Source: Methylomonas subterranea
Lineage (GTDB): Bacteria > Pseudomonadota > Gammaproteobacteria > Methylococcales > Methylomonadaceae
Assembly (NCBI RefSeq): GCF_024505185.1
Contig: NZ_JANIBJ010000043.1
Location: 1-33,461 of the forward strand
Direction of reading: 5' to 3'
DNA length: 33,461 bases
The notes below the pieces were generated by a model that saw only the letters and a list, made by a program, of their open reading frames with translations, did no database searches and was not told the origin of the DNA. The translations under genes were made by a program, and so were the position numbers. Positions 1 to 7,074 of the stretch are shown here, piece after piece; within the stretch, counting starts at the first letter, position 1, and every line of letters starts with the position of its first letter.

Positions 1-28
1 ATAGACTTGACAGAGAAAGGGGCTATTT

Positions 29-42
29 TTCCCGAACGGGAA
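29..42. promoter_or_regulatory. hipBA operator 1
   Basis: Inverted repeat TTCCCG-AA-CGGGAA. It is the first of three near-identical copies upstream of hipB, with centres at 35.5, 85.5 and 135.5, exactly 50 bp apart. HipB-family antitoxins autorepress through such palindromes; assignment to this HipB is inferred from position. Confidence 0.75.
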
Positions 43-77
43 CTTCAATGCTTGTCTATCGTAAATTCTAAATTAAT

Positions 78-93
78 TTTCCCGTACGGGAAA
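78..93. promoter_or_regulatory. hipBA operator 2
   Basis: A perfect 16-bp palindrome, TTTCCCGTACGGGAAA, the most symmetric of the three copies. It lies just upstream of the presumed -35 box, 50 bp from the operators on each side. Confidence 0.78.
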
Positions 94-99
94 TTAAAC

Positions 100-128
100 T
101 TGCATATTCGTTGCTCTCGCCTAATAAT
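100..128 (+). promoter_or_regulatory. Probable sigma-70 promoter of hipBA
   Basis: A -35-like TTGCAT at 100-105 is followed after 16-17 bp by TAATAAT (122-128). The transcript would start near 134, inside operator 3, leaving a leader of about 16 nt with little Shine-Dalgarno sequence. The call rests on box matches and the operator geometry only. Confidence 0.45.
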
Positions 129-143
129 TTCCCGAACGGGAAA
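128..143. promoter_or_regulatory. hipBA operator 3
   Basis: Inverted repeat TTTCCCG-AA-CGGGAAA ending 6 bases before the hipB ATG. It overlaps the end of the presumed -10 box and the predicted start of transcription, so a bound HipB would block RNA polymerase. Confidence 0.78.
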
Positions 144-149
144 AACCTT

Positions 150-383
150 ATGATCAACATCCAATCTACCCAACAACTTGGCCAGGCGCTACGCACCGCC
201 CGCAAACAGCTCGGATTAACTCAATCCGAATTGGCGTTGGCGGCAGGTGTTGGCGTTCGCTTTATCGTCGACCTAGAAGCAGGCAAGCCGACCGTGCGTC
301 TGGAAACGGTGATGCGTGTGATTGAAGCACTGGGCGGGCAGGTCATGCTCGATGGCCTGCCGGACATGAACAAAGCAACATGA
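150..383 (+). CDS. hipB: HipB-like XRE-family antitoxin
   Basis: A 77-aa helix-turn-helix protein, the antitoxin and autorepressor of the HipA kinase downstream. After a short N-terminal arm (MINIQSTQQLGQAL) comes an XRE-type HTH, roughly residues 8-62: RKQLGLTQSELALAAGV, then VRFIVDLEAGKPTVRLETV. The C-terminal stretch (GGQVMLDGLP) is typical of the HipB/y4mF group. The frame is open from 111, but that extension would be translated from operator 3 itself, and the family begins near the ATG at 150, so I take 150. The stop overlaps the hipA start (ATGA), so the two are translationally coupled. Three palindromes upstream indicate autoregulation. Confidence 0.9.
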   Translation: MINIQSTQQLGQALRTARKQLGLTQSELALAAGVGVRFIVDLEAGKPTVRLETVMRVIEALGGQVMLDGLPDMNKAT

Positions 384-1642
384 GTTATTTGCTCGCCGTC
401 TATTTATTCGATCGTCGAGTGGGGGATTTGGCCCTGGTTGAAGGCAGACTGCGATTTAGCTACAACGCCAACTGGCTTCAACATGCCGACGCCGTCCCGC
501 TATCCTGCTCGTTACCGTTGCAAGTAGAGGTTTTCAACGACCAACAGTCGCGGCCTTTCTTTGCCGGACTGTTACCGGAGGGCAAGTTACGCCAACTAAT
601 CGCACGCCAATTTCAGATCTCGAAGCAAAACGACTTTGCATTGCTCAATCATATCGGAGGTGAATGCGCCGGCGCCGTTTCGCTATTGCCGCCAGACCGA
701 TTACCCGCTGTATCTGAACCAGCGCACGAGGTCGACTGGTTATCCGACTCCGACGTACTGGCCTTGCTGGACGAATTGCCACAGCGGCCGATGCTGGCCG
801 GTCAGGATGGTTTGCGCTTATCACTGGCCGGCGCTCAGGACAAATTACCGGTGGTATTTGATGGTCAACGAATCGGTCTGCCCCGCAATGGTACGCCCAG
901 TAGCCATATTCTCAAACCGGCTATCGCTGCCGTTGAAGACAGCGTGATCAATGAAGGGTTCTGCCTGGCATTGGCAGCTGCGATGCAATTCCAGACCGCA
1001 CAGTCGAGGATTTGTACCATTCGCGACCGCTCATTTTTGCTGGTCGAGCGTTATGACAGAACTCAAGCTACAAATGGCCAACGCTTGCGGCTGCATCAGG
1101 AAGATTTCTGCCAGGCACTTGGCGTGGTACCGGAACTCAAATACCAGAACGAGGGTGGGCCGGGTTTGGACCAGTGTTTTGACTTGGTCCGCCGCGTGAC
1201 CCGACCGAGTGCGCCACAGGTACTGCGTCTGCTGGATGCGGTGATTTTCAATGCCTTGATTGGCAACCACGATGCTCACGCCAAGAACTTTTCTATCTTG
1301 CATGCCGACAAGGGCCCAGTTCTGGCCCCGCTCTACGACGTATTGTCAACCGCCGTTTATCCCAGCCTGACGCCCAAGATGGCGATGCAGTTGGGTGGCA
1401 AATACAAATTCAGCGAATTGCAGGCAAGACACTGGGATCGCTTTGCCCAAGCGGCGGGCTTATCGGTAGCGCAAACCCGAAAACGCATTCTAGGTTTGTG
1501 CCAACGGCTACCTCTGGTGGCTCGCAGGTTGCAAACATCGGCCGACCATGAATTCGCCGAAAATCCGGTGGTTGAACACATCGTACAGCTGATCGAGCAA
1601 CGCGCGGCACTGACGGTCAGGCGCTTGACTGATAACGGATAA
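380..1642 (+). CDS. hipA: HipA-family serine/threonine kinase toxin
   Basis: A 420-aa HipA toxin. In E. coli HipA phosphorylates glutamyl-tRNA synthetase and causes persistence; the target here is unknown. The N-terminal HipA_N region (residues 1-105) is followed by the kinase core. LSLAGAQDK (147-155) holds Ser148, matching the autophosphorylated Ser150 of E. coli. HILKP (176-180) supplies the ATP-binding Lys179, and LHQEDFCQALG (238-248) is conserved. GNHDAHAKN (295-303) carries the catalytic Asp298, and LYDV the Mg-binding Asp320. Length and all key residues are intact, so it should be active. It is coupled to hipB by a 4-base overlap and convergent with the element operon ending at 1693. 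Confidence 0.93.
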   Translation: MSYLLAVYLFDRRVGDLALVEGRLRFSYNANWLQHADAVPLSCSLPLQVEVFNDQQSRPFFAGLLPEGKLRQLIARQFQISKQNDFALLNHIGGECAGAVSLLPPDRLPAVSEPAHEVDWLSDSDVLALLDELPQRPMLAGQDGLRLSLAGAQDKLPVVFDGQRIGLPRNGTPSSHILKPAIAAVEDSVINEGFCLALAAAMQFQTAQSRICTIRDRSFLLVERYDRTQATNGQRLRLHQEDFCQALGVVPELKYQNEGGPGLDQCFDLVRRVTRPSAPQVLRLLDAVIFNALIGNHDAHAKNFSILHADKGPVLAPLYDVLSTAVYPSLTPKMAMQLGGKYKFSELQARHWDRFAQAAGLSVAQTRKRILGLCQRLPLVARRLQTSADHEFAENPVVEHIVQLIEQRAALTVRRLTDNG

Positions 1643-1692
1643 GGCTAATCGGCTGTCATTGATCCTGGCCTTGTATTGTCTCGTTGAGACTG

Positions 1693-2223
1693 TTATTGCA
1701 TCGCAGAAAATTCCTGATACCGCCGCCATTTATCCACCACAATCCGCCAGCCGAATTGACTGCATCGTTGTTCTGACACTTGCAGCAATCGACAACTGGC
1801 ACAGCGCACGAATCTCCGCGTATCGCCGTGGTGAATTCGCAATGTGTCTTCGGCCAGTTGCAAGGCGTAATGCAGGATGTCGGGGCTTGCCGCACATTCG
1901 CTGAGAAACTCGTCGATGACCGTTGAATCGGTTTCGCCAATGGCGTTCAGATAGGCCAGAAGTTTGCTTTGATCTTGGACGTTGAGCTTGTTGACGTTGT
2001 TTTGTTGAGGCTTGCTGTTTTGGGGTGTTACCGGTATTACTGGTATTACGGCCAGTCTTGGCGCGGGTTGCTGGGGTATTACCGATTCAGGATCGGGTAA
2101 CACCGGTGTTAACGCTAAATTATTTTCACTTTGCGTTGCGTGGTGTTGATCGACTGGTTGAGACTGCAGGTCGATTGAATCTGCCAGATAATGCCGGATC
2201 ACATCAGCCAACATGGTCGTCAT
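1693..2223 (-). CDS. Hypothetical protein with C-terminal Cys cluster, element operon
   Basis: About 176 aa, function not recognised. The middle (residues 20-80) is Gln/Pro/Asn-rich and includes a VIP-VIP-VTP tripeptide repeat, probably a disordered linker. A helical segment follows (LLAYLNAIGETDSTVIDEFL), then a Cys motif, CASC with a further Cys about 11 residues on, and GWRIVVDKWRRYQEF at the end. It could be a small zinc-binding domain, but only three Cys are visible. It is the last gene of the alpA-DUF927 operon and its start overlaps the DUF927 gene by about 20 bp. I use the ATG at 2223 rather than the in-frame TTG at 2226. The linker DNA carries iteron-like 9-bp repeats. Confidence 0.7.
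   Translation of the reverse strand: MTTMLADVIRHYLADSIDLQSQPVDQHHATQSENNLALTPVLPDPESVIPQQPAPRLAVIPVIPVTPQNSKPQQNNVNKLNVQDQSKLLAYLNAIGETDSTVIDEFLSECAASPDILHYALQLAEDTLRIHHGDTRRFVRCASCRLLQVSEQRCSQFGWRIVVDKWRRYQEFSAMQ
2024..2113. repeat. Iteron-like GGTRTTACN repeats
   Basis: Three tandem 9-bp units (GGTGTTACC, GGTATTACT, GGTATTACG at 2024-2050), a fourth at 2075-2083, an inverted copy GGTAACACC at 2096-2104 and an abutting GGTGTTAAC (2105-2113). The last two form a 14-bp perfect palindrome (2098-2111). All lie inside the coding region of the 176-aa protein, where the tandem units encode VIP/VIP/VTP, so protein repeat and DNA site cannot be separated by eye. Confidence 0.6.
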
Positions 2224-4090
2224 CAAATTGAATCACGTAAAACCACGCCGAGCCGCTGTAGAGTTTGACCTGGGTGACATGCTTTTTGGGATTGGGGCCG
2301 GATTTCAGGATGCCTTGACCGATCAGCAGTTTAACCGCTAATGCCAAATCGGCATAACCAATCGCCTTTTTGAAACCGGCCGAGCTGAACAACCATTGCC
2401 GGCCTCGTTCGGTTTGGCGCCAATAACCGGAACGCTCGCCATGCAGTCGGTTGGGATCGTCGGTTTTGGTAAAACGGCTGTCACCATAGAGTTCGATGTA
2501 CTGCCGCAACGTATTGGCCAATTGCTGAGGTTCCAGTTCACCGGTTCCACGCTGTTGGCGCCAATGTTTGAAGCAGATCAATGCCGTCTCCATGGCAATG
2601 CGTTCAGGCCAACCCGTGACGCCATATTCGCTGACCAACTCGCCAGCCAGACCAATCAAGGCAAAACCGCGGGCGGCTCGGGCTTCCTGAGCCGATAAGG
2701 GACCGAAGCGCTGTTCGAAAATGCGTAAACATTGGTCTAGGTAGGCGGCAAAATCGCGTGAATCGCGGGTCAATCGCTCCAGAAAGGCGATGCCGGCGGT
2801 GCCATATTGCTCAGACGTGTGCTGATGCAGCGCGGTGGCAAAGGCACGGCCACTACCATAGTCATGCAGATGGTCAAAGGCGCCATGCTGACCAAACACC
2901 TGCAACTGCAGAAAGCGCACCAATTCGCCGGCTTTGACCGGAATACCGGCCTTACTCAGATGAGCTTCAATCGAGTCTTCACCGTTGGACAGAATCGCTA
3001 CCCGCCAATGCTGATGCAGCATGGCTTTACCATTGACCATGGCCCGTTGTTTGCCAACGCCATTGGCCAGTAGATACAGCGACTTGCTGACATCCTGGGC
3101 ATCGGCTTTACTTATCTCATCCAGACACAGAAAACCATCATTAACCTGCACGGCGGCTGATTCCAGGCCATTCAAGGTTGCCGTCCAGGAGCGCTGGAAA
3201 CGTTTCGGTTCGCCCCAGACACTGGCAGCCACTTGCATGCCGCTGGTTTTGCCTTGACTGGAGGGACCATAAATATGGATGGCCAGACTGTCCAAATGGC
3301 ATTTAGCCAGTAAAGGACCACAAAAGGCCAGCGAGACAACGAACAGCAAAAAAGGATTACCGGGACATAAATCCGCGACCTGTTGTTGCCAGGCGGACAA
3401 GGTACCAGCTGGCCGATAAAGACTACTGTGTATATTTCCCTCGGACTGCAGAATCACGGCATCACTTGAATCACCAATACTACGATCCGGCAGCACATAA
3501 ACGTGATCAAACCAACCGGGTGTGGATGTGATCCAGACTGTTCGATCAGGGTGTTGCTGACACAGATATTCCGCCAGACGACTGCGTTGCGGGTAGTGAA
3601 TATCCAGGCCTTGGTCGAACAAGGCTTTCTGCAATTCATCGCCGCGGCCGGCCAGCAATCGGAATGGCATATTCCACTGTTTGAGTTGTCCTAGACGATC
3701 GCGAAATTCCAGCAATAAGCCGAAGTCGCCACCTTGCCGGTTGCGGGCAATGGCCACCGCATTCAATACGCCACAAATTCTGACATCGCGCAGCGCCGGC
3801 GGCTCCTTGGCAGACGATTTGCCTAGAAAATGGTAATACACACCGGCGGGCCAACTATGACCAGGACCGCAGGTATGTTCATAAACTTGGTAACAGGGCC
3901 GACTATCGGCACAGGGAAAAAGTGCTGCCGCATCCTTCTCGGATGAGGCAGCAACCATGGATTGACGGGCTTGCTGAATCTCGGCCAAATCCGCAGGCGA
4001 CAACCGCGCTGGCAAAAATCGGTCGAGAGCGGATGTCAATCCGTCCTCGGCCTCGTCATCCAATAACGATTTGGCGTCAGCGTCGGTCAT
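2204..4090 (-). CDS. DUF927 superfamily helicase/ATPase of an integrative element
   Basis: About 628 aa. The N-terminal region resembles zinc- or primase-linked domains of element replication proteins. The DUF927 core starts near residue 95 (LRDVRICGVLNAVAIARN, later WNMPFRLLAG and TPGWFDHVYVLPD). A P-loop GPSSQGKT is at 275-282 and a Walker B CLDEISKAD near 322. DUF927 proteins occur in phages, plasmids and integrative elements as putative replicative helicases or primase partners. The frame is open to a TTG at 4120, but the ATG at 4090 follows ACAGGG and overlaps the upstream gene by only 14 bp. It sits in the alpA operon. Its role in element replication is inferred from family and context. 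Confidence 0.82.
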   Translation of the reverse strand: MTDADAKSLLDDEAEDGLTSALDRFLPARLSPADLAEIQQARQSMVAASSEKDAAALFPCADSRPCYQVYEHTCGPGHSWPAGVYYHFLGKSSAKEPPALRDVRICGVLNAVAIARNRQGGDFGLLLEFRDRLGQLKQWNMPFRLLAGRGDELQKALFDQGLDIHYPQRSRLAEYLCQQHPDRTVWITSTPGWFDHVYVLPDRSIGDSSDAVILQSEGNIHSSLYRPAGTLSAWQQQVADLCPGNPFLLFVVSLAFCGPLLAKCHLDSLAIHIYGPSSQGKTSGMQVAASVWGEPKRFQRSWTATLNGLESAAVQVNDGFLCLDEISKADAQDVSKSLYLLANGVGKQRAMVNGKAMLHQHWRVAILSNGEDSIEAHLSKAGIPVKAGELVRFLQLQVFGQHGAFDHLHDYGSGRAFATALHQHTSEQYGTAGIAFLERLTRDSRDFAAYLDQCLRIFEQRFGPLSAQEARAARGFALIGLAGELVSEYGVTGWPERIAMETALICFKHWRQQRGTGELEPQQLANTLRQYIELYGDSRFTKTDDPNRLHGERSGYWRQTERGRQWLFSSAGFKKAIGYADLALAVKLLIGQGILKSGPNPKKHVTQVKLYSGSAWFYVIQFDDDHVG

Positions 4091-4526
4091 CCCTGTCCAC
4101 GTCCAGTCGATAAACCACAATCATCTCCCGCACCTGCACCCAACGCTCACCCACCGGTAACCGGGCGTCGTATTCAACGGCCAATTGACTGAAATCCACC
4201 CAACTGGGCAAGACGGTAACACTTTCGGCACCATAGTCCAGCAGCACTTTGACCAGCACCAATACCTCATCGTGACCGGCCGTGTGATCACGTTGCCAGT
4301 CGACGATTAACATCAGCCCCAGCACCGGCCATCGATACTGGGCCGGTGCTGAGTTAGCAGGACTTACCAGTGTCCATACGGTGGGATTGGATTGCCATTG
4401 CCGCGCGCGCTGCCAGGCACCACGACCGAAGCAAATCATAATCGGCCAGGGTGGTGAGGCGGATTGCAGTCTGACAATCAGCTCCTTGCCAAACGGCGGC
4501 AACGGTAAGCGTTGACTAGGCAGCAT
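4077..4526 (-). CDS. Hypothetical protein, second gene of the element operon
   Basis: A 149-aa protein I do not recognise. It alternates Trp-rich stretches (WPIMICFGRGAWQRARQW) with hydrophobic strands (YRWPVLGLMLIVDWQ, DEVLVLVKVLLDYGAESVTVLP), suggesting a compact alpha/beta soluble fold. No membrane segment or catalytic motif is visible. The ATG at 4526 is preceded by GGTGGAGA. A longer frame would need a TTG at 4541. It overlaps alpA by 11 bp and the DUF927 gene by 14 bp, so translation of all is probably coupled. Position between an excision regulator and a DUF927 helicase suggests an element-maintenance role, which is inference only. Confidence 0.65.
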   Translation of the reverse strand: MLPSQRLPLPPFGKELIVRLQSASPPWPIMICFGRGAWQRARQWQSNPTVWTLVSPANSAPAQYRWPVLGLMLIVDWQRDHTAGHDEVLVLVKVLLDYGAESVTVLPSWVDFSQLAVEYDARLPVGERWVQVREMIVVYRLDVDRDDRR

Positions 4527-4755
4527 TCTCCACCCATGCAATACCCAGCCGTTCCATCAGTGCGCGAATATCTTCCACCCGCCAGCCGATGGTGCGTTTA
4601 CTCAATCTGACTTGCTTGGGATAAATGCCGTCTTTTACACCGGCCCACCAAGTGGACTTACTCACCGGAATCAGTGGCGGAATCGGTGGATTGACGGTTG
4701 GATCGCCGATAATATGTTTCAAACGTAGAAAACCCGTTTCAGGTAATTTAATCAT
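4516..4755 (-). CDS. alpA: AlpA-family excision/transcription regulator
   Basis: A 79-aa small DNA-binding protein with an AlpA/excisionase-type winged helix-turn-helix. The signature runs from residue 28 on: SKSTWWAGVKDGIYPKQVRLSKRTIGWRVEDIRAL, including the family's xGxxPKxVxLSxRTxGW pattern. AlpA proteins regulate excision and integrase expression of cryptic prophages and integrative islands. A good ribosome site (GAGG, 9 nt spacing) precedes the ATG at 4755. It leads the operon of four overlapping minus-strand genes ending at 1693. The upstream 700 bp are non-coding and dense with dyads that may be its targets. This is strong evidence that the left flank belongs to a mobile element. Confidence 0.88.
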   Translation of the reverse strand: MIKLPETGFLRLKHIIGDPTVNPPIPPLIPVSKSTWWAGVKDGIYPKQVRLSKRTIGWRVEDIRALMERLGIAWVENAA

Positions 4756-5462
4756 GTCTATTAACCTCAGAATTATTGAAAAAATGGGGTAGTAGCCTTG
4801 GGTTCACATGAATTCAAGTGATCTATCCACCCATACTCAGACCGTTGCCGGCCCAGTCTGCAATCCATGGGATTGCGTAATGTCGCGTCGGACAGAATAT
4901 CCAAATCGAGTGGCCACTCGCTTGCAGCTAATGACGAATTTGGCATCAGCTGCAAGATCGGAAAATTATTTTTGTCTGATGCGATCTTAGGACGTATTTT
5001 TCAGCAAAATTTTTGAAATCAACTTGCAATAAATTGCGAATTCGCAATTTATTGCAACATTAATAAAAAAATTTCGCTTGATACCGGCCAATGCCCGTGA
5101 AACAGGGTTTCACGAGATGGCAGAAGCCCAAAAACGTCCTGGAGGATATTGTGAAGCGTAATTTTGGAAGGTCGTCTTCGAAATCGCGATAATTAGTGCG
5201 ATTTCGATAATTGGCGAAAAATTATTTGCCAACCCGACAGTGATTAAGCATATAAAAAATTTACTCGGCTTTGATTAGCTGACCCAGAGTTGTGGAAGTA
5301 ATTTGGCGATGGGACACGTTTTTTACAGGATAGTAAATTCGATGATCTAACGGTTAGGGTAAAAATATTTGTAACCCACAAGTTTTGTTATTTTTTAATT
5401 GGGCTATTCGTTTCTTTGGGTTTATTCTACATGCCAATTTGCTGACTAGACTGCTCGATCAA
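4756..5462. other. Dyad-rich non-coding region between alpA and the CARF activator
   Basis: A 707-bp gap without a convincing gene, becoming AT-rich after 4960. Exact inverted repeats are: 4860-4866/4870-4876 (GCAATCC, 3-nt loop); 4921-4929/4948-4956 (CTTGCAGCT); 4954-4960/4982-4988 (AAGATCG); the 34-bp palindrome at 5024-5057; 5096-5103/5107-5114 (CGTGAAAC, 3-nt loop); 5179-5187/5198-5206 (CGAAATCGC); and 5211-5215/5228-5232 (TTGGC). It must hold the promoters of alpA (leftward) and the activator (rightward). It could also be an element origin or transfer site. Confidence 0.65.
5024..5057. repeat. Perfect 34-bp palindrome
   Basis: Two exactly complementary 17-base arms with no loop; the left arm is TTGCAATAAATTGCGAA. 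It lies 268 bp upstream of alpA and about 406 bp upstream of the CARF activator start. It is too long and too exact for chance. It could be an operator for a dimeric or tetrameric regulator, or a recombination or replication site. Confidence 0.85.
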
Positions 5463-6980
5463 ATGAATACAAACATTCTGTTGTCTTGGCTGGGCATTAC
5501 CGATCTCAAAGCAGCCAGCTTGCTGCCTGACTCGTCTCAAACCCCAATAGGTGATGGGCCCATATTAGGTGCCCTAAAAAATCTCTCATTCGACGAACTT
5601 CACTTGCTGCATGATCAAGATCCTCAGCAAGTCCATGCTTATATGGATTGGTTAAGTCAGTATAGCGGTATCAAAATTTTCCCCATCCCATGCTCTCTGC
5701 GTTCCCCAATCGATTTCGGCGACATACATCAAGCGGTAGATGGTTATCTGCAAAAGCTGACTCGTGAACAGCCTGATCTGGATATCAGCATCCACCTGTC
5801 TCCCGGCACACCCTCGATGACAGCGGTTTCCATTTTGCTGGGTAAAACCAAATACAACACACGGTTCGTTCAGTCGACTAAGGAGAAAGGCGGTGAGTTT
5901 GTTGCCATACCATTCGACATCTCTGCCGAATTCGTTCCTCAAATCGTCAAGCGTGCCGATCAAAAGCTTAGCGCGCTGGCCCTGGATCAAGCGCCTACGT
6001 CAGCAGCGTTTTCAGACATCATTACTCAAAACCCCGACTTTCAGCGTGTCATTCGAAAAGCGGAAAAAATCGCGCTGCGCGATGTTCCGGCACTGATCAT
6101 GGGGGAATCTGGTACCGGCAAAGAGCTTTTTGCCAAAGCTATTCATAACGCCAGCCAACGTCAAGGCAAGCCATTTGTAACTGTCAATTGCGGCGCAATC
6201 CCCAAAGATTTGATTGATTCAGAACTGTTTGGCCACATCAAAGGCGCGTTTACCGGCGCAGTCAGTAACAAAATCGGCTATTTCGAGGCAGCTGATAGTG
6301 GCACCTTATTTTTAGATGAATTTGGTGAACTGCCGGAAGACGCTCAAGTGAGGTTGCTCCGTGTCCTGCAATCCGGCGAAATCAGCAAGGTTGGCGACAG
6401 CAAAATGCATATAGTCGATGTGCGCGTGATCGCGGCGACCAATCGCGATCTCGCGCAACACATTGCTGACGGGCGTTTTCGTGAAGACCTGTTTTACCGC
6501 GTCGCCATTGGTGTTTTGACATTGCCCCCGTTGCGAGAGCGCAGTGGTGATCTCGCTTTGTTGGTGGATCATTTAATGACATCAATCAATCGTGAAGCAT
6601 CCAATCAACCGGGCTATGTTGATAAAAAACTTTCTGTAAAAGCTAAAAATATTATCTTGAGCCATACTTGGCCGGGTAATATACGAGAATTACACGGCAC
6701 GTTATTACGCGCTTCAATCTGGGCGGAATCGGATACCATAAGCGAGTTTGATATCAAGGAAGCTATGATTAGCCGACCGGTCAACGGCAATAAAAGCGAT
6801 TTGCCGGAAATTGGCTCAGGCCTTGATATTCAAGGTTTACTGGACAATATCAAACGACAATACATTACCAAGGCACTGGCACAGGTGGCCGGTAATAAGA
6901 AAAAAGCCACAGCGTTGTTAGGTCTGCCGAACTATCAAACCCTCAGCAATTGGATGGACAAGCTGGGTTTAGAGGAATAA
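5463..6980 (+). CDS. CARF/RtcR-like sensor fused to a sigma-54 activator (bacterial enhancer-binding protein)
   Basis: A 505-aa transcription activator of sigma-54 RNA polymerase. Residues 1-165 form a sensor like the CARF domain of RtcR: NILLSWLGITDLKA at the start, a Rossmann-like series, then HLSPGTPSM at 111-119, the GT/P-x-M type ligand loop. CARF domains bind cyclic oligonucleotides, and RtcR senses RNA ends; the ligand here is unknown. The AAA+ domain has Walker A GESGTGKE (214-221), the sigma-54 contact loop GAFTGA (261-266), Walker B LFLDEFGEL (near 285) and arginine finger FREDLFYR. A Fis-type HTH ends the protein (GNKKKATALLGLPNYQTLSNWM). The frame is open to a TTG at 5385, but that adds a hydrophobic tail absent from the family pattern, so I choose the ATG at 5463. 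It probably drives the two sigma-54 promoters at 20615-20630 and 20805-20820. Confidence 0.9.
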   Translation: MNTNILLSWLGITDLKAASLLPDSSQTPIGDGPILGALKNLSFDELHLLHDQDPQQVHAYMDWLSQYSGIKIFPIPCSLRSPIDFGDIHQAVDGYLQKLTREQPDLDISIHLSPGTPSMTAVSILLGKTKYNTRFVQSTKEKGGEFVAIPFDISAEFVPQIVKRADQKLSALALDQAPTSAAFSDIITQNPDFQRVIRKAEKIALRDVPALIMGESGTGKELFAKAIHNASQRQGKPFVTVNCGAIPKDLIDSELFGHIKGAFTGAVSNKIGYFEAADSGTLFLDEFGELPEDAQVRLLRVLQSGEISKVGDSKMHIVDVRVIAATNRDLAQHIADGRFREDLFYRVAIGVLTLPPLRERSGDLALLVDHLMTSINREASNQPGYVDKKLSVKAKNIILSHTWPGNIRELHGTLLRASIWAESDTISEFDIKEAMISRPVNGNKSDLPEIGSGLDIQGLLDNIKRQYITKALAQVAGNKKKATALLGLPNYQTLSNWMDKLGLEE

Positions 6981-7074
6981 TCGGCGCGATCTTCTCGTGA
7001 GAAACACCATGGAGTAGAATTGACATGAAATTTTTAAACAGACACCCCATTGACAACTAATCAAGGATTACAAA

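Noticed and set aside
4091-4120. TTG start for the DUF927 protein
   Set aside because: The ATG at 4090 is preceded by ACAGGG and gives a smaller overlap; the added residues show no family similarity.
4808-4990. 60-codon frames on both strands in the alpA-activator gap
   Set aside because: They overlap the exact inverted repeats, lack ribosome sites and look random.
5293-5308. Possible sigma-54 promoter TGGAAG-N5-TGGC before the CARF activator
   Set aside because: The spacing fits but both boxes match poorly; too weak to call autoregulation.
5385-5462. N-terminal extension of the CARF activator from a TTG start
   Set aside because: It adds a hydrophobic stretch (FFNWAIRFFGFIL) before the family-like start NILLSWLGITDL; the ATG at 5463 is more likely.
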